64,000 nucleotides of DNA from Tetracentron sinense (lineage: Eukaryota; Streptophyta; Magnoliopsida; Trochodendrales; Trochodendraceae), in assembly GCA_015143295.1 (NCBI GenBank), contig CM026556.1, forward strand, positions 23,250,547 through 23,314,546, read 5' to 3'. This document shows, one piece after another, positions 12,007 to 23,164 of this stretch. The notes under the pieces are model-generated. The model saw only the letters and a list, made by a program, of their open reading frames with translations. It was not told the DNA's origin and made no database searches. The stretch's first letter is position 1, and every line of letters starts with the position of its first letter. Both the position numbers and the translations under genes were made by a program.

Positions 12007-12192
12007 ACCGAGCGATCGGTGGTAATGACCGAGCGATCGGTTGCCTACCGATCGATCGGTGTTTATGACCGGTCAATCGGTCAAAAACACCCTCTCTGGA
12101 AAATTTCCCCATACAAAATTTTGGACCAGTCGATAGATACCGATCGATCGGTTTTGGACCGATCGATCGCTGGTTCTGACCGAGCGATCGGT
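12007..12192. promoter_or_regulatory. Palindrome cluster in the element E 3' LTR
   Basis: Seven or eight copies of a 14-base palindrome occur: ACCGATCGATCGGT at 12047 and 12139, ACCGAGCGATCGGT at 12007, 12028 and 12179, plus variants at 12068 and 12158 and a worn one near 12125. On the minus strand they lie immediately upstream of the LTR TATA box at about 11940. Confidence 0.85.
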
Positions 12193-12680
12193 TCCTGCAG
12201 GTTTTGACTCCCTTTACTGTTTTGGCCATAACTTTTTACTCGTTCATCGGATTTTGACGATTCAACTTGCGTTGGATTCGTCTCTCGAAAATGAACATTT
12301 TTGGCATTTTAGAATTTCCAATTTTCACTTAATTAATAGACTAAATTGTCCCCAAAGTTGACTGATCTGTAATTCCATTAGACAAAACTCACTATTGACT
12401 TGACTTAAACTCAAAATGAGGAAAAACACTAAACATGAACCCCGAAGAGGGTTCCAACACCTTTCTAATGGTTCAAAAATCACTCAATTCCCGTGAACGG
12501 TGCCAAAACTAGAGCTTCCTAAAGTTTAGGATGTGCTATGACATCCATCCGTTACAAGTTGATTAAGCCTAGTTTACATCACCATACTTAGATATAAATA
12601 CACACTTTAACACCTTATAAAGACTAAAATACCCTTAATGCAATGCACTAAAAATATGAAAAAAGATTCGGGTCTCTACA

Positions 12681-12698
12681 TCCTCCCCCCCTTAAAAG
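12681..12698 (-). other. Polypurine tract of element E
   Basis: The minus strand reads CTTTTAAGGGGGGGAGGA directly before the 3' LTR start TGTAGAGACC. It primes plus-strand synthesis in this family. Confidence 0.85.
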
Positions 12699-12723
12699 AA
12701 TTTCGTCCTCGAAATTACATACC

Positions 12724-15700
12724 TTAGGTGAATAAATGTGGGTACTTTTCGCGGACTTCGGCTTCTCTCTCCCAAGTAGCCTCTTCTCTAGAGTGATGCT
12801 CCCATTGCAAGAGCACAAGAGGAATGACCTTTGAACGCAAAACTTGCTCTTTCCGGTCCAAAATTCGAGCCGGTTGCTCTACTAGAGTCAAGTCTTCCCG
12901 AATTTCCAACGGTTCCAGATGAATGACATGTGAAGGATCAGCAATGTACTTCTTCAACATAGAGATGTGAAAGACATTATGCACACCTTCCATGTGAGGT
13001 GGTAAGATAACCCGATAAGCAACTTCCCCGACTCGGGTGATGATCTCAAAAGGACCCACATATCTCGGACTGAGCTTGCCTCGCTTGCCAAACCTCATCA
13101 CCCCCTTCGTAGGTGAGATCTTTACAAATACAAAATCTCCGACTTGGAACTCAAGATCTCTCCTCCGAGTATCGGCATAGCTTTTCTGTCTACTCTGAGC
13201 TGCTTTCAACCTCTCCCTGATCAATTGAACTCTATCCACAGTCTGACCAACGAGCTCGGGACCCAAAAGCTTCCTCTCACCAACTTCGTCCCAACACAAA
13301 GGTGAACGACAACTCCTCCCATAAAGTGCCTCAAACGGTGCCATCTGAATGCTAGCTTGATAGCTGTTATTGTAGGCGAACTCAACCAACGGCAAGTGAT
13401 CAACCCAACTACCCTGAAAGTCTAACATGCAAGCTCGTAGCATGTCCTCTATGATCTGGTTCACTCTTTCAGTTTGCCCATCTGTCTGCGGATGAAATGC
13501 CGTACTAAAATCCAAATGGGAACCCATGGCCTGCTGAAAACTCTTCCAGAACTTGGATGTAAATCTCGGATCTCGATCAGAAACAATGCTAACAGGCACT
13601 CCATGCAAACGGACTATCTCTTTGATATAGAGGTTAGCCAATTGATTGGAGTTGAAAGTAGTCCGATATGGAAGAAAATGAGCTGATTTAGTCAATCGGT
13701 CAACCACAACCCAAATGGCATCAAAGTTCTTGGCCGTCTTTGGCAAACCAACAACAAAATCCATGGAGATATTTTCCCACTTCCACTCGGGAATAGGAAG
13801 AGACTGAAGAAGTCCTGCCGGCCTCCTGTGTTCGGCCTTCACCTGCTGACACACCAAACACTTGGATACAAAGGTAGCCACATCTTTCTTCATACCTTTC
13901 CACCAGAAATACTTCTTGAGGTTCTGGTACATCTTAGTACCTCCCGGATGCACGGTGTACTTAGACTTGTGTGCTTCATCCAGAATCTCCCTTCTTAAAT
14001 CCTCATCATCCGGAACACAAAGTCTACCCTTGAAACAAACTCCACCATCTCTCCAAGAGAAATCCTCAAACCCGCTGCTCAGTGACTTATTCATGGCAGC
14101 GTGCAGTTCTCCATCATTCCACTGCAAGTCCTTAATCCTGTCCAATAAGGTTGGCCTGACCATAATGTTAGCCAACAAGGCTCCAGAAGCTCCCACACTG
14201 AAACCTGCATCAAGGCTAGACGCCTCTTCTAGTAGCTTCCATTCTTGGACCATCAAGTGTGCCAAGAACCCAGTAGGTCGCCTACTTAGCGCATCTGCCA
14301 CTACATTTGCTTTCCCCGGGTGGTACTGGATAGAACAATCATAATCCTTGAGGAATTCCACCCAACGACGCTGCCTCAAATTCAGCTCTTTCTGCGAGAA
14401 TAAATACTTTAGACTTTTGTGGTCGGTGAAAACTTCAAACTGCGCACCGTACAAGTAATGTCTCCAGATCTTAAGAGCAAAAACCAAGGCTGCTAACTCC
14501 AAATCATGGGTAGGATAGTTCTTCTCGTGGTCTTTCAACTGTCGAGAAGCATAGGCAATCACCTTTCCGTGTTGCATAAGAACACAACCTAACCCAACGA
14601 GTGAGGCATCACTATACACCACAAAATCTTCACTACCCGATGGAACAGTCAAAATCGGAGCGGTGGTGAGACGCTTCTTCAACTCAAGAAAACTCTTCTC
14701 ACATTTCTAATCCCACTCGAATCTAGCGTTCTTTCGAGTTAGATGAGTAAGCGGAGCTGCCAAACTGGAAAATCCTTCTACAAATCTTCGATAATATCCA
14801 GCTAGGCCCAAGAAACTTCGAACCTCTGTAACACTCTTAGGTCTCCCCCATCCTTCCACTGCTTCTATCTTAGCAGGGTCAACTGAAATCCCCTCTTCTG
14901 ACACCACATGGCCTAGAAATGCTACTTTTTCTAGCCAAAACTCGCACTTGCTAAGCTTAGCATATAGCTTATGCTCACGGAGTATCTTCAGGGTGATCCG
15001 GAGATGCATCTCATGCTCCTTCTGTGTCCTGGAGTACACTAAAATGTCATCCACAAACACGATCACAAAGCGGTCCAGAGTCGGCTTGAAGATCCTGTTC
15101 ATGAGATCCATAAATGCTGCCGGAGCATTTGTCAAACCGAACGGCATGACTAGGAATTCAAAATGCCCATATCTGGTCCTGAAAGCCGACTTAGGCACAT
15201 CTTCCACCTTTATCTTCAGCTGATGGTAGCCTGACCTTAAGTCGATCTTGGAGAAATACTTAGCTCCTTGCAACTGATCAAACAAGTCATCGATCCTAGG
15301 TAAAGGATATTTGTTCTTGATGGTGACCTTGTTCAGTTGCCGATAGTCGATGCACATCCTCATCGAACCATCCTTCTTCTTCACAAACAACACTGGAGCT
15401 CCCCAAGGTGATACACTTGGGCGGATAAATCCAAGACCAAGCAATTCATCAATCTGCTCCTTAAGCTCTTTCAACTCTGCTGGAGCCATCCTATACGGAG
15501 CTTTAGAGATGGGTGCCGTACCCGGAGCCAACTCAATTGCAAACTCTACTTCTCTATCCGGTGGCAAACCCGGTAAGTCTTTAGGAAAGACATCCATGAA
15601 TTCCTCTACAACTGGAATACTTGAGAAATCTGGTGCTTCCGAGGTAGTAAGACTCAATGCCGCGAAACGAGCTAAGTCCTTCTTCTTCAACCCTTGGAAA

Positions 15701-16041
15701 CCAAAAGAGGGCTCACTGATTGGTCTAAAGTTGACTACCTTCCCAAAACAGTCGACATGCCCATGGTATTTGGAAAGCCAATCCATACCTAAAATGACGT
15801 CAAAGTCTTGGAACTCAAGGACAATCAGATCAGCTGGCATCTCTCTCTGGCCTACTTGAATGTCGCAATTTCGATAGACCTTATCAGTGATGACTGAACT
15901 ACCGACAGGAGTAGTGATAGACAATTCACGATCTAACAGACTTGGCTCCATCGGAAATTCTCGTGCAAAACTAGGTATGACGAAGGAGTGAGTGGAACCA
16001 GTATCGATCAAAACATGAGCGAGGAAATCATTTATCAACAA
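12724..16041 (-). pseudogene. Element E pol: protease, RT, RNase H, integrase, chromodomain
   Basis: The minus strand shows, in order, an aspartic protease ([11 protein letters not shown], about 16000), reverse transcriptase ([12 protein letters not shown], and FVDDILVYS near 15050) and RNase H ([15 protein letters not shown] near 14620). These are followed by an integrase with the HHCC finger ([19 protein letters not shown]), the core ([25 protein letters not shown]), and a chromodomain-like end ([19 protein letters not shown], near 12790). Order and chromodomain identify a chromovirus. The region is open in two long stretches and has about one or two breaks. Confidence 0.92.
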
Positions 16042-16201
16042 TGAGCCTGAATTAATTCAAAACATGAGCGAGGAAATCATTTATCAACAATGAGCCTGAA
16101 TTAATACACAAGGCTAATTTGTCAAATCATGAATATATACATGCATCTTACATCATACCACATAACATTTAATATCATACCCATAGCATCAGAACAATAT
16201 T

Positions 16202-17434
16202 TTAATTGACTAAAGCACAATTAAACGTACCCTGCACAACGTCGTCGGACGCCTGTGCATCCCGCTCTGAGGTAGCAAACACTCGACCCTGAGCTGGCTG
16301 GTGAGGCTGCTGAGGTCTAGGACCCTGTGGTGGCCTCTGCTGTGTGGACTGCCTAACTGGGGGCCTGACTCCATGTGGCTGAGTCGACTGAATCCCCTGC
16401 TGAAAGCGGAGTGGGCAATCTCGGATCCGGTGTGAGACCTCTCCACAATGGAAACAACCTCCAGTAATTGCCCTATACTCTCCTACTCTGTGCCTCTTTC
16501 CGCACTGGCGGCATACATCAAACAGCTGAATGCCAGTAGTAGGCGGAGCCACCTGAGCTGCTCGTGGGGCTACCTGAGTCGGCCTCTGATAAGGGGTAGG
16601 CCTAGCAATCGGCATAGGACCTGCTATCCTCGACCTCTTGTCCTGGGGAACAAACCTGCTTGCTTGCAACTTCTCCCTCTTCTTCAACAATTCTTCTGAA
16701 TTCTTCTCAGCTATCAAGGCGCGCTGATACACCTCCCTACATGACTCGAGCTGAAGTATCGAAACTTTCTCCCGAATAAAATCCTTTAAACCTCGCTCAA
16801 ACCTCTTTGCCTTCATTCTCTCCGTAGCAATCAAGTGAGGAGCGAACCTAGAAAGCTCTACAAACTTGGCCTCATACTCGGCCACTGACATCCTCCCTTG
16901 CTCTAAGGTAGAGAATTCAATCTCCTTCTGATCTCTCACAAACACCGGGAAGTATCTCTCGTAGAAGATGTCGAGGAACTCTCCCCAAGTCCACTCTTGT
17001 CCCGCTCGCACTTCATTCCTCTGCCTAGATGCGGCCCTCCACCAATGTTCAGCCTCACCTTCCATGACGAAGGAGGCCCATTTCACTCTCTGCTCATCGG
17101 TAGCCTCAAGCACGGTGAAAATCTTCTCTAGTTGCATGATCCACAACTCAGCAACTGAGGGATCTGTACTACCGTAGAAGGCTGGAGGATTCATCCTCCT
17201 AAAAGCTTCCACTCCGTTATGACGAGGTGGGTGAACATCAACCTGCCTCTCCTGTCTAGCTTGACCAGCTGCTAGCAATGCAGTTTGCTGAGCCATAATT
17301 TCAGCCTGCCTCTCCATGGCTGCAGCAATAGCTTCCATAGCCCGACTCACATTGGCTTGGGAAGCACCATCTGGGGAATCCCCATCTGTCACACTGCCTC
17401 CTCCATTCCTATGGTTTCTTCCACCCCTTCTCAT
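16202..17434 (-). CDS. Element E Gag
   Basis: An open frame of 410 codons starts at ATG 17434 (MRRGGRNHRN). The capsid-like retrotran_gag domain is seen at about residues 80-220 (FYGSTDPSVAELWIMQLEKI, EFLDIFYERYFP, MSVAEYEAKFVELSRFAP). A zinc knuckle, CFHCGEVSHRIRDC, lies near residue 330, followed by a Pro/Gln-rich tail. It would form the particle that packages the element RNA. In Tekay elements gag and pol usually form one long frame; here gag closes before the protease. Confidence 0.88.
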   Translation of the reverse strand: MRRGGRNHRNGGGSVTDGDSPDGASQANVSRAMEAIAAAMERQAEIMAQQTALLAAGQARQERQVDVHPPRHNGVEAFRRMNPPAFYGSTDPSVAELWIMQLEKIFTVLEATDEQRVKWASFVMEGEAEHWWRAASRQRNEVRAGQEWTWGEFLDIFYERYFPVFVRDQKEIEFSTLEQGRMSVAEYEAKFVELSRFAPHLIATERMKAKRFERGLKDFIREKVSILQLESCREVYQRALIAEKNSEELLKKREKLQASRFVPQDKRSRIAGPMPIARPTPYQRPTQVAPRAAQVAPPTTGIQLFDVCRQCGKRHRVGEYRAITGGCFHCGEVSHRIRDCPLRFQQGIQSTQPHGVRPPVRQSTQQRPPQGPRPQQPHQPAQGRVFATSERDAQASDDVVQGTFNCALVN

Positions 17435-17732
17435 GCTTACAGTCCTGAGAAGAAGAAAACAACTTATTTAGGAATAAACTCACACAAAATTCCTAAATCT
17501 ACACTTAATCATAACCCAATCCTGAACAATTAGAATCCTAAACTTGATGTTGCTTCCCTGAGGTTGACATCTTCCTATACCCTATACTTAACACCTTACC
17601 CTTAAGGGCTCTAATGCCTTGAGCACTGATTGATATCCTCTGGTATCAGACCCGGAGTGACATAACATGACTCCTACTAAGAGGACAACTTAGCCCAAGG
17701 GAACCTAATGCCTAGAGCTCTGATACCACCTC
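17435..17732 (-). other. Element E leader with primer-binding site
   Basis: No gene lies here. The minus strand carries TGGTATCAGAGC (about 17716-17728) a few bases inside the 5' LTR, complementary to the 3' end of initiator tRNA-Met. The rest is untranslated leader. Confidence 0.85.
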
Positions 17733-20224
17733 TGTAACGACCCCAAATCCTACCAAGGCTAAAATAGGACTTTAGAATCGCCACATTACTTAAACCTGCT
17801 TAAAACCATGCATACAAGGCTACTACACGAGTCTCCAAAAATGAGAGTAATAAAATTCCGATATATAAACCCAATCCAACCTGCACAAGTCTGAGGTCTA
17901 TACATACAACTCACAAAGAACCAACAAGTCTGATACACAACTAATAAGAAGTCTACTGAGCAACATCCTCTAAAAGTCAAATACAAAACTCTCTCAAAGA
18001 AAAGAAATGTAAACTAAGAGGTGTAGCCGCCCAAGTCTCCGGCTCCCTCCTCAGAAGGCTCACCTTCACCTCCTTCCTCAATGTATGTTTCCTCAACCCA
18101 CGGCTCCACCGTGTACTCCTGCTCTATACCTGCCAAGACAAAAGTCCGGCTGAGTACAAAAGTACTCAGTGTATATAAAATCCAATCAACAATAATAATA
18201 TACCTGCACTTAGTCAGAAACATATCCAATAGCATAATAACATAATCAGAGTGCGGAAGAACGTGTGCGCATATACATCATATCATCACCTTGACTCGTG
18301 TACTTGTGAGAATCTTAGACTTAGAAAACCATACACTTATGAGGTACTTATGCTTACGAGACCACGTGCTTGTGAGATGCTTATGCTTATGCTTATGCAC
18401 TTATTCAGATCATACAGTAATGAGACATGCCGTTCTTGGCGGATACGGACCATGCCTTATGCACTTATTCAGATCACACAGTAATGAGACATGCCGTTCT
18501 TGGCGGATACGGACCATGCCTTATGCACTTATTCAGATCACACAGTAATGAGACATGCCGTTCTTGGCGGATACGGACCATGCCATGCTTATGCTTATTC
18601 AGAATGTCATACGTATGTCATGTTCATGCTTGTAGTCCATATGTGTGACTTGTGAGACTCTTATCTTAACATACACGTGCATATGTGCTTAAGTGTCAAA
18701 ATTAATATTCGAGTTGGTAATTGCTTAGGTTCCGATCTCCCACCATGGAAACTCCACTATATGTCCCATACCAAATAGTTAGAGAATTCCCGGTTTGAAA
18801 GATGTTCCTCTAAGTTCTTACCTTCCCGACTATCAATTCCCAAGCAAATAATTAAACATACTTAACAAACCATTCACCTATACATATCTTATCATAATTC
18901 ATATCGCAATTCATAATCAATTTACCACCATTTCATAAGAACATAATAGCATTTATTCTCTCAAACATTTTTACAAACACCTTGAGTACCCATATTATGA
19001 ATCCATTATTTCTCTACTTTCTCAAGCATCCATCTAACCACAATCCATCCATACAATCCATTCACCATTCACATCCACATAGTAATCCCATCCTCCACAC
19101 ATTTCCCATCCTTCATACATCCCATCCACATTCAAATCCACATTTCCATTCACATATCCATTCATAATTAGCTCATTTCATAGAAAATTAGGGAAAACAT
19201 GCATTCAATCTCTATTCTATCATTTCTATCATCTTAACATTAACAAAACCTTAAAATAAAGTTGATTAGGATAGTATATCGACCTTAGGAATCCCTCCCT
19301 TGGATTCAAAATGCTCCCGAGACGATTTGGAGAAGCTTCCCAAACTTTTCTTGCAATCTCCTATCAATCTCCTCCTTCTCCAAGAAAACCCTCTCTCAAA
19401 ACCCTAGGGTTTCTCCCCCTTTTTGCCAAATTAGGTTAGAACTAGGTGGAGTATTTTAATATTTCGAGTAGGACCCCCTATTTATAGCCCCAAGGTCTGA
19501 GAACGAAAAGACCAAAAAGCCCATACTAAAAATCAGCAAAAACACGAAGGACCGAGCGATCGGTGGTAATGACCGAGCGATCGGTTGCCTACCGATCGAT
19601 CGGTGTTTATGACCGGTCAATCGGTCAAAAACACCCTCTCTGGAAAATTTCCCCATACAAAATTTTGGACCAGTCGATAGATACCGATCGATCGGTTTTG
19701 GACCGATCGATCGCTGGTTCTGACCGAGCGATCGGTTCCTGCAGGTTTTGACTCCCTTTACTGTTTTGGCCATAACTTTTTACTCGTTCATCGGATTTTG
19801 ACGATTCAACTTGCGTTGGATTCGTCTCTCAAAAATGAACATTTCTGGCATTTTAGAATTTCCAATTTCCACTTAATTAATAGACTAAATTGTCCCCAAA
19901 GTTGACTGATCTGTAATTCCATTAGACAAAACTCACTATTGACTTGACTTAAACTCAAAATGAGGAAAAACACTAAACATGAACCTCGAAGAGGGTTCCA
20001 ACACCTTTCTAATGGTTCAAGAATCACTCAATTCCCGTGAACGGTGCCAAAACTAGAGCTTCCTAAAGTTTAGGATGTGCTATGACATCCATCCGTTACA
20101 AGTTGATTAAGCCTAGTTTACATCACCATACTTAGATATAAATACACACTTTAACACCTTATAAAGACTAAAATACCCTTAATGCAATGCACTAAAAATA
20201 TGAAAAAAGATTCGGGTCTCTACA
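17733..20224 (-). repeat. Element E 5' LTR
   Basis: This is the partner of 10183-12680, same ends and length within a few bases. In minus-strand order it has the palindrome cluster (19736-19551), a TATA box (CTATAAATAG, about 19489-19480), then the 64-bp repeats. This is the LTR that would drive the element. Confidence 0.95.
19551..19736. promoter_or_regulatory. Palindrome cluster in the element E 5' LTR
   Basis: It has the same series of ACCGATCGATCGGT-type palindromes as in the 3' LTR, with no difference seen by eye. The nearest copy ends about 60 bases upstream of the TATA box in transcription direction. Confidence 0.85.
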
Positions 20225-20229
20225 CCTAG
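20225..20229. repeat. Target-site duplication of element E, right copy (CCTAG)
   Basis: CCTAG directly after the LTR end CTCTACA equals 10178-10182. Confidence 0.95.
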
Positions 20230-20485
20230 GGTCCATATGAATAGTCTAGATCACTTACCACCTAAGGTATCATATTAGGTTTATTCCAAGTCAATTCCCA
20301 CCTATAGTAACATGGTATCTAAGTCACTTACCATTCTACGTAGGAAATGATCAACCGAGTCTTCAACGGTCTTCAACTTCACTTGTTGTAGATGCTTGAC
20401 GGCAATGACACAAGATACACATCTAATCACCTAGACTCACTTTTTTGACACCGGAATAAGCCAACACAAAAATATGGACTTTACA
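20230..20485 (-). repeat. Element D LTR, remaining part (LTR start)
   Basis: This continues the LTR interrupted at 10182. On the minus strand it begins TGTAAAGTCC with GTGTTGGC and ATTCCG in the positions seen in the LTRs of A, B and C (TGTAAATCCC, then GTGTTGGC and ATTCCG). Confidence 0.75.
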
Positions 20486-20500
20486 ATCTCCCCCTTTGGG
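20486..20500 (-). other. Polypurine tract abutting the element D LTR
   Basis: The minus strand reads CCCAAAGGGGGAGAT directly before TGTAAAG. The A, B and C elements have CCAAAGGGGGAGAT before their 3' LTRs. A polypurine tract outside this LTR means that copia internal sequence once lay on its right as well as on its left. Confidence 0.7.
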
Positions 20501-20801
20501 CTCCACCCATGAAGGAGTCTGTATGATTAAGGAATCTTGGTGAATCCTCTAGCTGGAAGCTTGAGGTGGGGACTATGCTGAATTGTTGAACCTCGTGAAC
20601 AAATCATTGTGGTTGTTTCTTCTAACTCTTACCTTTTACTTTCAACACCTCTCCTGTTTTATCTTGTGTTGCAAATAATCTTTAATTCCACACCTTGGGC
20701 TTAGAGTCAATAAAATTTTTAAATTTGCCATAGACCCTATTCACCTCCCCTTTAGGGTCATTACCTGGCCGACAATTGGTATCAGAGTGAGGTCACGGGT
20801 T
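20501..20801 (+). repeat. Truncated 5' LTR of copia family G
   Basis: CTCCACCCATGAAGGAGTCT through TTACCTGGCCGACA matches the last 260-300 bases of the solo LTR at 60936-62314 (shared GAAGGAGTCTGT, GAATCCTCTA, CTTGAGGTGGGGA, CCCCTTTAGGGTCATTACC). It ends in CA and is followed by TTGGTATCAGAG, an initiator-Met primer site, so it is the end of a 5' LTR. Its left part is missing at the junction with D. Confidence 0.8.
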
Positions 20802-21044
20802 CGAATGCTCCTAGTGTAGCTGCTGGGGGGGATTGTTGGCATTATGGATGCTAGCAGTCTACCACTGAGCGATGGCTTCAAACAATGTTAGTCCTAGCTC
20901 GACAGGTGTCTGGCGTACCCAATCGCCCAGGGCCCATAATGGGCTAGTATAAGGAAATAAAGTAGCTCTTTTCCCACAAGGCCGGTCTTTTGGTGTAATG
21001 GTAAGTGCTTGATCTTGACATAGTCTAGATAGGGCCACCTATCT
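20802..21044. other. Leader remnant of family G and unassigned sequence
   Basis: The primer site is followed by GGTCACGGGTTCGAATGC, which resembles an RNA polymerase III B box, and further right by GGTGTAATGGTAAGTGCTT, which resembles an A box. The order is wrong for a tRNA or SINE, and no gene is visible. It may be a family G leader cut by element F. Confidence 0.4.
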
Positions 21045-23164
21045 AGGTCTCTATCCTCCTGTTGCTGCAATGGGATAGGCGGATCCATTTCTTCCTCATA
21101 CTCTTCTACAACCTATGGCTCTGGGTTGGGGATGTCAAACTGACCTACCGACATGAAATGTACAGCTGAGCATGGAATACTCAGTGAGCACTACTACTAA
21201 CTAACAGTGCTATCATAATTATAATATTACATACAAGTGCGTAAGGAAATATTAATCACAAGTTCATGCTTAAAAACTCTGTCATGAAAAATCTTTCATA
21301 AAACTTGTTCTTTTCATGGAAAACAAACTGTCTGATGCATACTTTTGAATTCCTATGAATGCTTATGAGCCTCGTGTTTTCTTATGAGTTCTTGTGAGCT
21401 TTCGAGTTCCTATAGCATTTTTTATGAGCATACGAGTTCTTATGAGCTTCTTGTGAGCTTGCAAGTCCTTGTGAGCTTTCGAGTTCTTATAGCCTTTCTT
21501 GTGAGCTTACAAGTTCTTATGAGCTTCTTGTGAGCTTGCGAGTCCTTGTGAGCTTCTTGTGAGATTGTTCTTGTGAGCTTATGATCCTTGGAGACATATG
21601 CAAGATCTTAGACTTATGCAATTCTTACGAGTTCTTGAAAGCCTTGCGAGACTTATAATCCTTGAAGTTTATCCAAGATCTTGGACTTGATCCTTGTGAG
21701 CATGAAGTAACCGATCTTAGAATACCAACCCAAAGTTTGGCTTTATCAATGTTTATGCTTCTTTCTTATGAATTGCCTTGGAAAAACCTTGTTTATGATT
21801 CTTGAAATACATGCTTATGCAAAAACCTCGGTCATGCAAAACTTATCGTGCGTGGAGTGCTTGTGAGCATCATCATGTCTATATATGTTGAAGCCTTAGC
21901 CTTAAACAATTCATATGATTTCATGCAAGACATGTTAGCATCATGGATACTTAGGAATCCTAGAATGTAGAGCATTTCCATTCATTGCATCACATCATCA
22001 AGATCATGACTTCTAAGACTATTTCACCACATCATACATAGCATCATAATTTATTTAGAGATAATAACATTCACTTTTAATTATAGCCATATTAACCCTC
22101 TTCTTGAAAAACCCTCAAATCATACATTTGTTATTACTCATTTGATCATAATCTAGTTTACTCCAAATCATACATTTGTTATTTGCATCATAGTAAAGCT
22201 AAATCACCCATTAAATCATCTTTCCCCTCTTTGCATGATAACAAAGCTAGATAGTAGGTTTACTTACTTCTTGATCAACTTCTATGTTGAGAAAAGAATC
22301 CCTACTAGATTGAGGAATACACCACCTTGATTTATGCTCCTCTTAATCTTTAATCCAAAACTCTCTTTGGAATCTCCCTTCTCTCTTTCTCTGTCAAAGT
22401 CTCTCTTTTAGGTTTAGGGTAAACCAAAACCCCCCAAAAGATCTCCTATTTATATGACAAGGGTTAAAAACCCTAAAAATCATGCATTTCAGAAATCTGA
22501 TTCGCGACCTACGATCGTTCGTAGCATATCTACGATCATTCGTAGCTCTTCTACAATCGATTGTAGGATGTGTAGAGAGTTTTCCCATTTTTGGGACTTT
22601 ACGATCGTTCGTAGGCTCCCTATGATCGTTCGTAGGTTCTTTACGAGCGATCGTAACTCCGACAGAAGGTTTCCAGATTTTCACGCTTTGGTATTTCAGC
22701 CATAACTTTTGAATCGTTTATCGGATTTTTACAATTCAACTTGCGTTGGACTCATCATTCAAAGAAAAAAAAATTTCTCTGATGGACAAATCCTAATTCA
22801 GAGTTCTTAATCACGTACAAGGGATCTAAAGCCGACTAATCTGGAAATGCCCAGATTTTCAGTAATCCGACTTTGGAAATCCAACTTTTTACTCGACCCC
22901 GACTTAAAATATGGAAAAATAATAAACATAAACCTTGAAGAGGGTTCCAATGCCTTTCCAAAAATTTAAAAATCTCTCAATTCCGATAAGTGGTAACAAA
23001 ACTAAAGCTTCTTAAGGTTGAGGGTATGCTAAGGCATAAACCTTGTTGATACTTAAGAGTATTCTATACTCTTACTCTAACATCCCAAACACCCATAAAC
23101 ACCCATAACTTAAAATAATAATCTTAAAGCTTTTAATACATGTCATAAAGATACGGGGCTCTAC
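21045..23164 (-). repeat. Element F 3' LTR, incomplete
   Basis: It ends at GGGGCTCTACA, just outside a polypurine tract (CCTCC followed by C13 on the plus strand at 23167-23184). Around 21340-21680 are degenerate repeats of CTTGTGAGCTTGCGAGTTC type, in the place where E has its 64-bp repeats. A TATA box (plus strand TATTTATAT, 22447-22455) and a palindrome cluster follow. No gene is seen. Confidence 0.8.
22509..22656. promoter_or_regulatory. Palindrome cluster in the element F LTR
   Basis: CTACGATCGTTCGTAG (22509-22524), CTACGATCATTCGTAG (22530-22545), CTACAATCGATTGTAG (22551-22566), TACGATCGTTCGTAG (22600-22614), CTATGATCGTTCGTAG (22620-22635) and TTACGAGCGATCGTAA (22641-22656) are 16-base palindromes with few mismatches. 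Transcription is on the minus strand, so they sit about 50-200 bases upstream of the TATA box at 22447-22455. Confidence 0.85.

Larger units (their letters stand above)
10183..12680 (-). repeat. Element E 3' LTR
   Basis: It runs from TGTAACGACC to GGTCTCTACA in plus-strand reading and is paired with 17733-20224. It contains a TATA box (plus strand CTATTTATAG, about 11934-11943), a 64-bp triple repeat and a palindrome cluster. Short open frames inside it occur identically in the other LTR and are not taken as genes. Confidence 0.95.
10183..20224 (-). mobile_element. Element E: young Ty3/gypsy Tekay (Del) chromovirus, nearly whole
   Basis: The 10.0-kb element has two long LTRs, a TSD, a primer site, a polypurine tract, gag and pol in chromovirus order. 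The LTRs are about 2.5 kb and pol ends in a chromodomain, which points to the Tekay/Del lineage. The LTRs differ at roughly 20 positions by eye (under 1%), so the insertion is recent, perhaps a few hundred thousand years old. The coding region is nearly open, with about two or three breaks. It lies in the LTR of element D. Confidence 0.93.
1..20485 (-). mobile_element. Element D: SIRE-like Ty1/copia element, gag without visible pol, broken
   Basis: Read on the minus strand, an LTR (20485-20230, then 10182-8950), an initiator-Met-type primer site, a gag region and a post-pol-like region follow one another and run off the left edge. The LTR start (TGTAAAGTCC, then GTGTTGGC and ATTCCG) and the gag resemble those of element C at 51.9-58.6 kb, so D belongs to the same SIRE/Maximus-like group. 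Two later insertions interrupt it: a LINE in gag and the gypsy element E in the LTR. No protease, integrase or reverse transcriptase is recognisable between gag and the left edge. The gag is broken in several places, so D is a fossil. Confidence 0.75.

Noticed and set aside
13862-14344. 160-codon plus-strand frame
   Set aside because: It is the antisense of the element E integrase and RNase H region.
15350-15859. 169-codon plus-strand frame
   Set aside because: It is the antisense of the reverse transcriptase and protease region of element E.
20802-21020. Possible SINE or tRNA gene
   Set aside because: B-box-like GGTTCGAATGC and A-box-like GGTGTAATGGTAAG are present but in the wrong order and about 200 bases apart; no tRNA fold, no tail.
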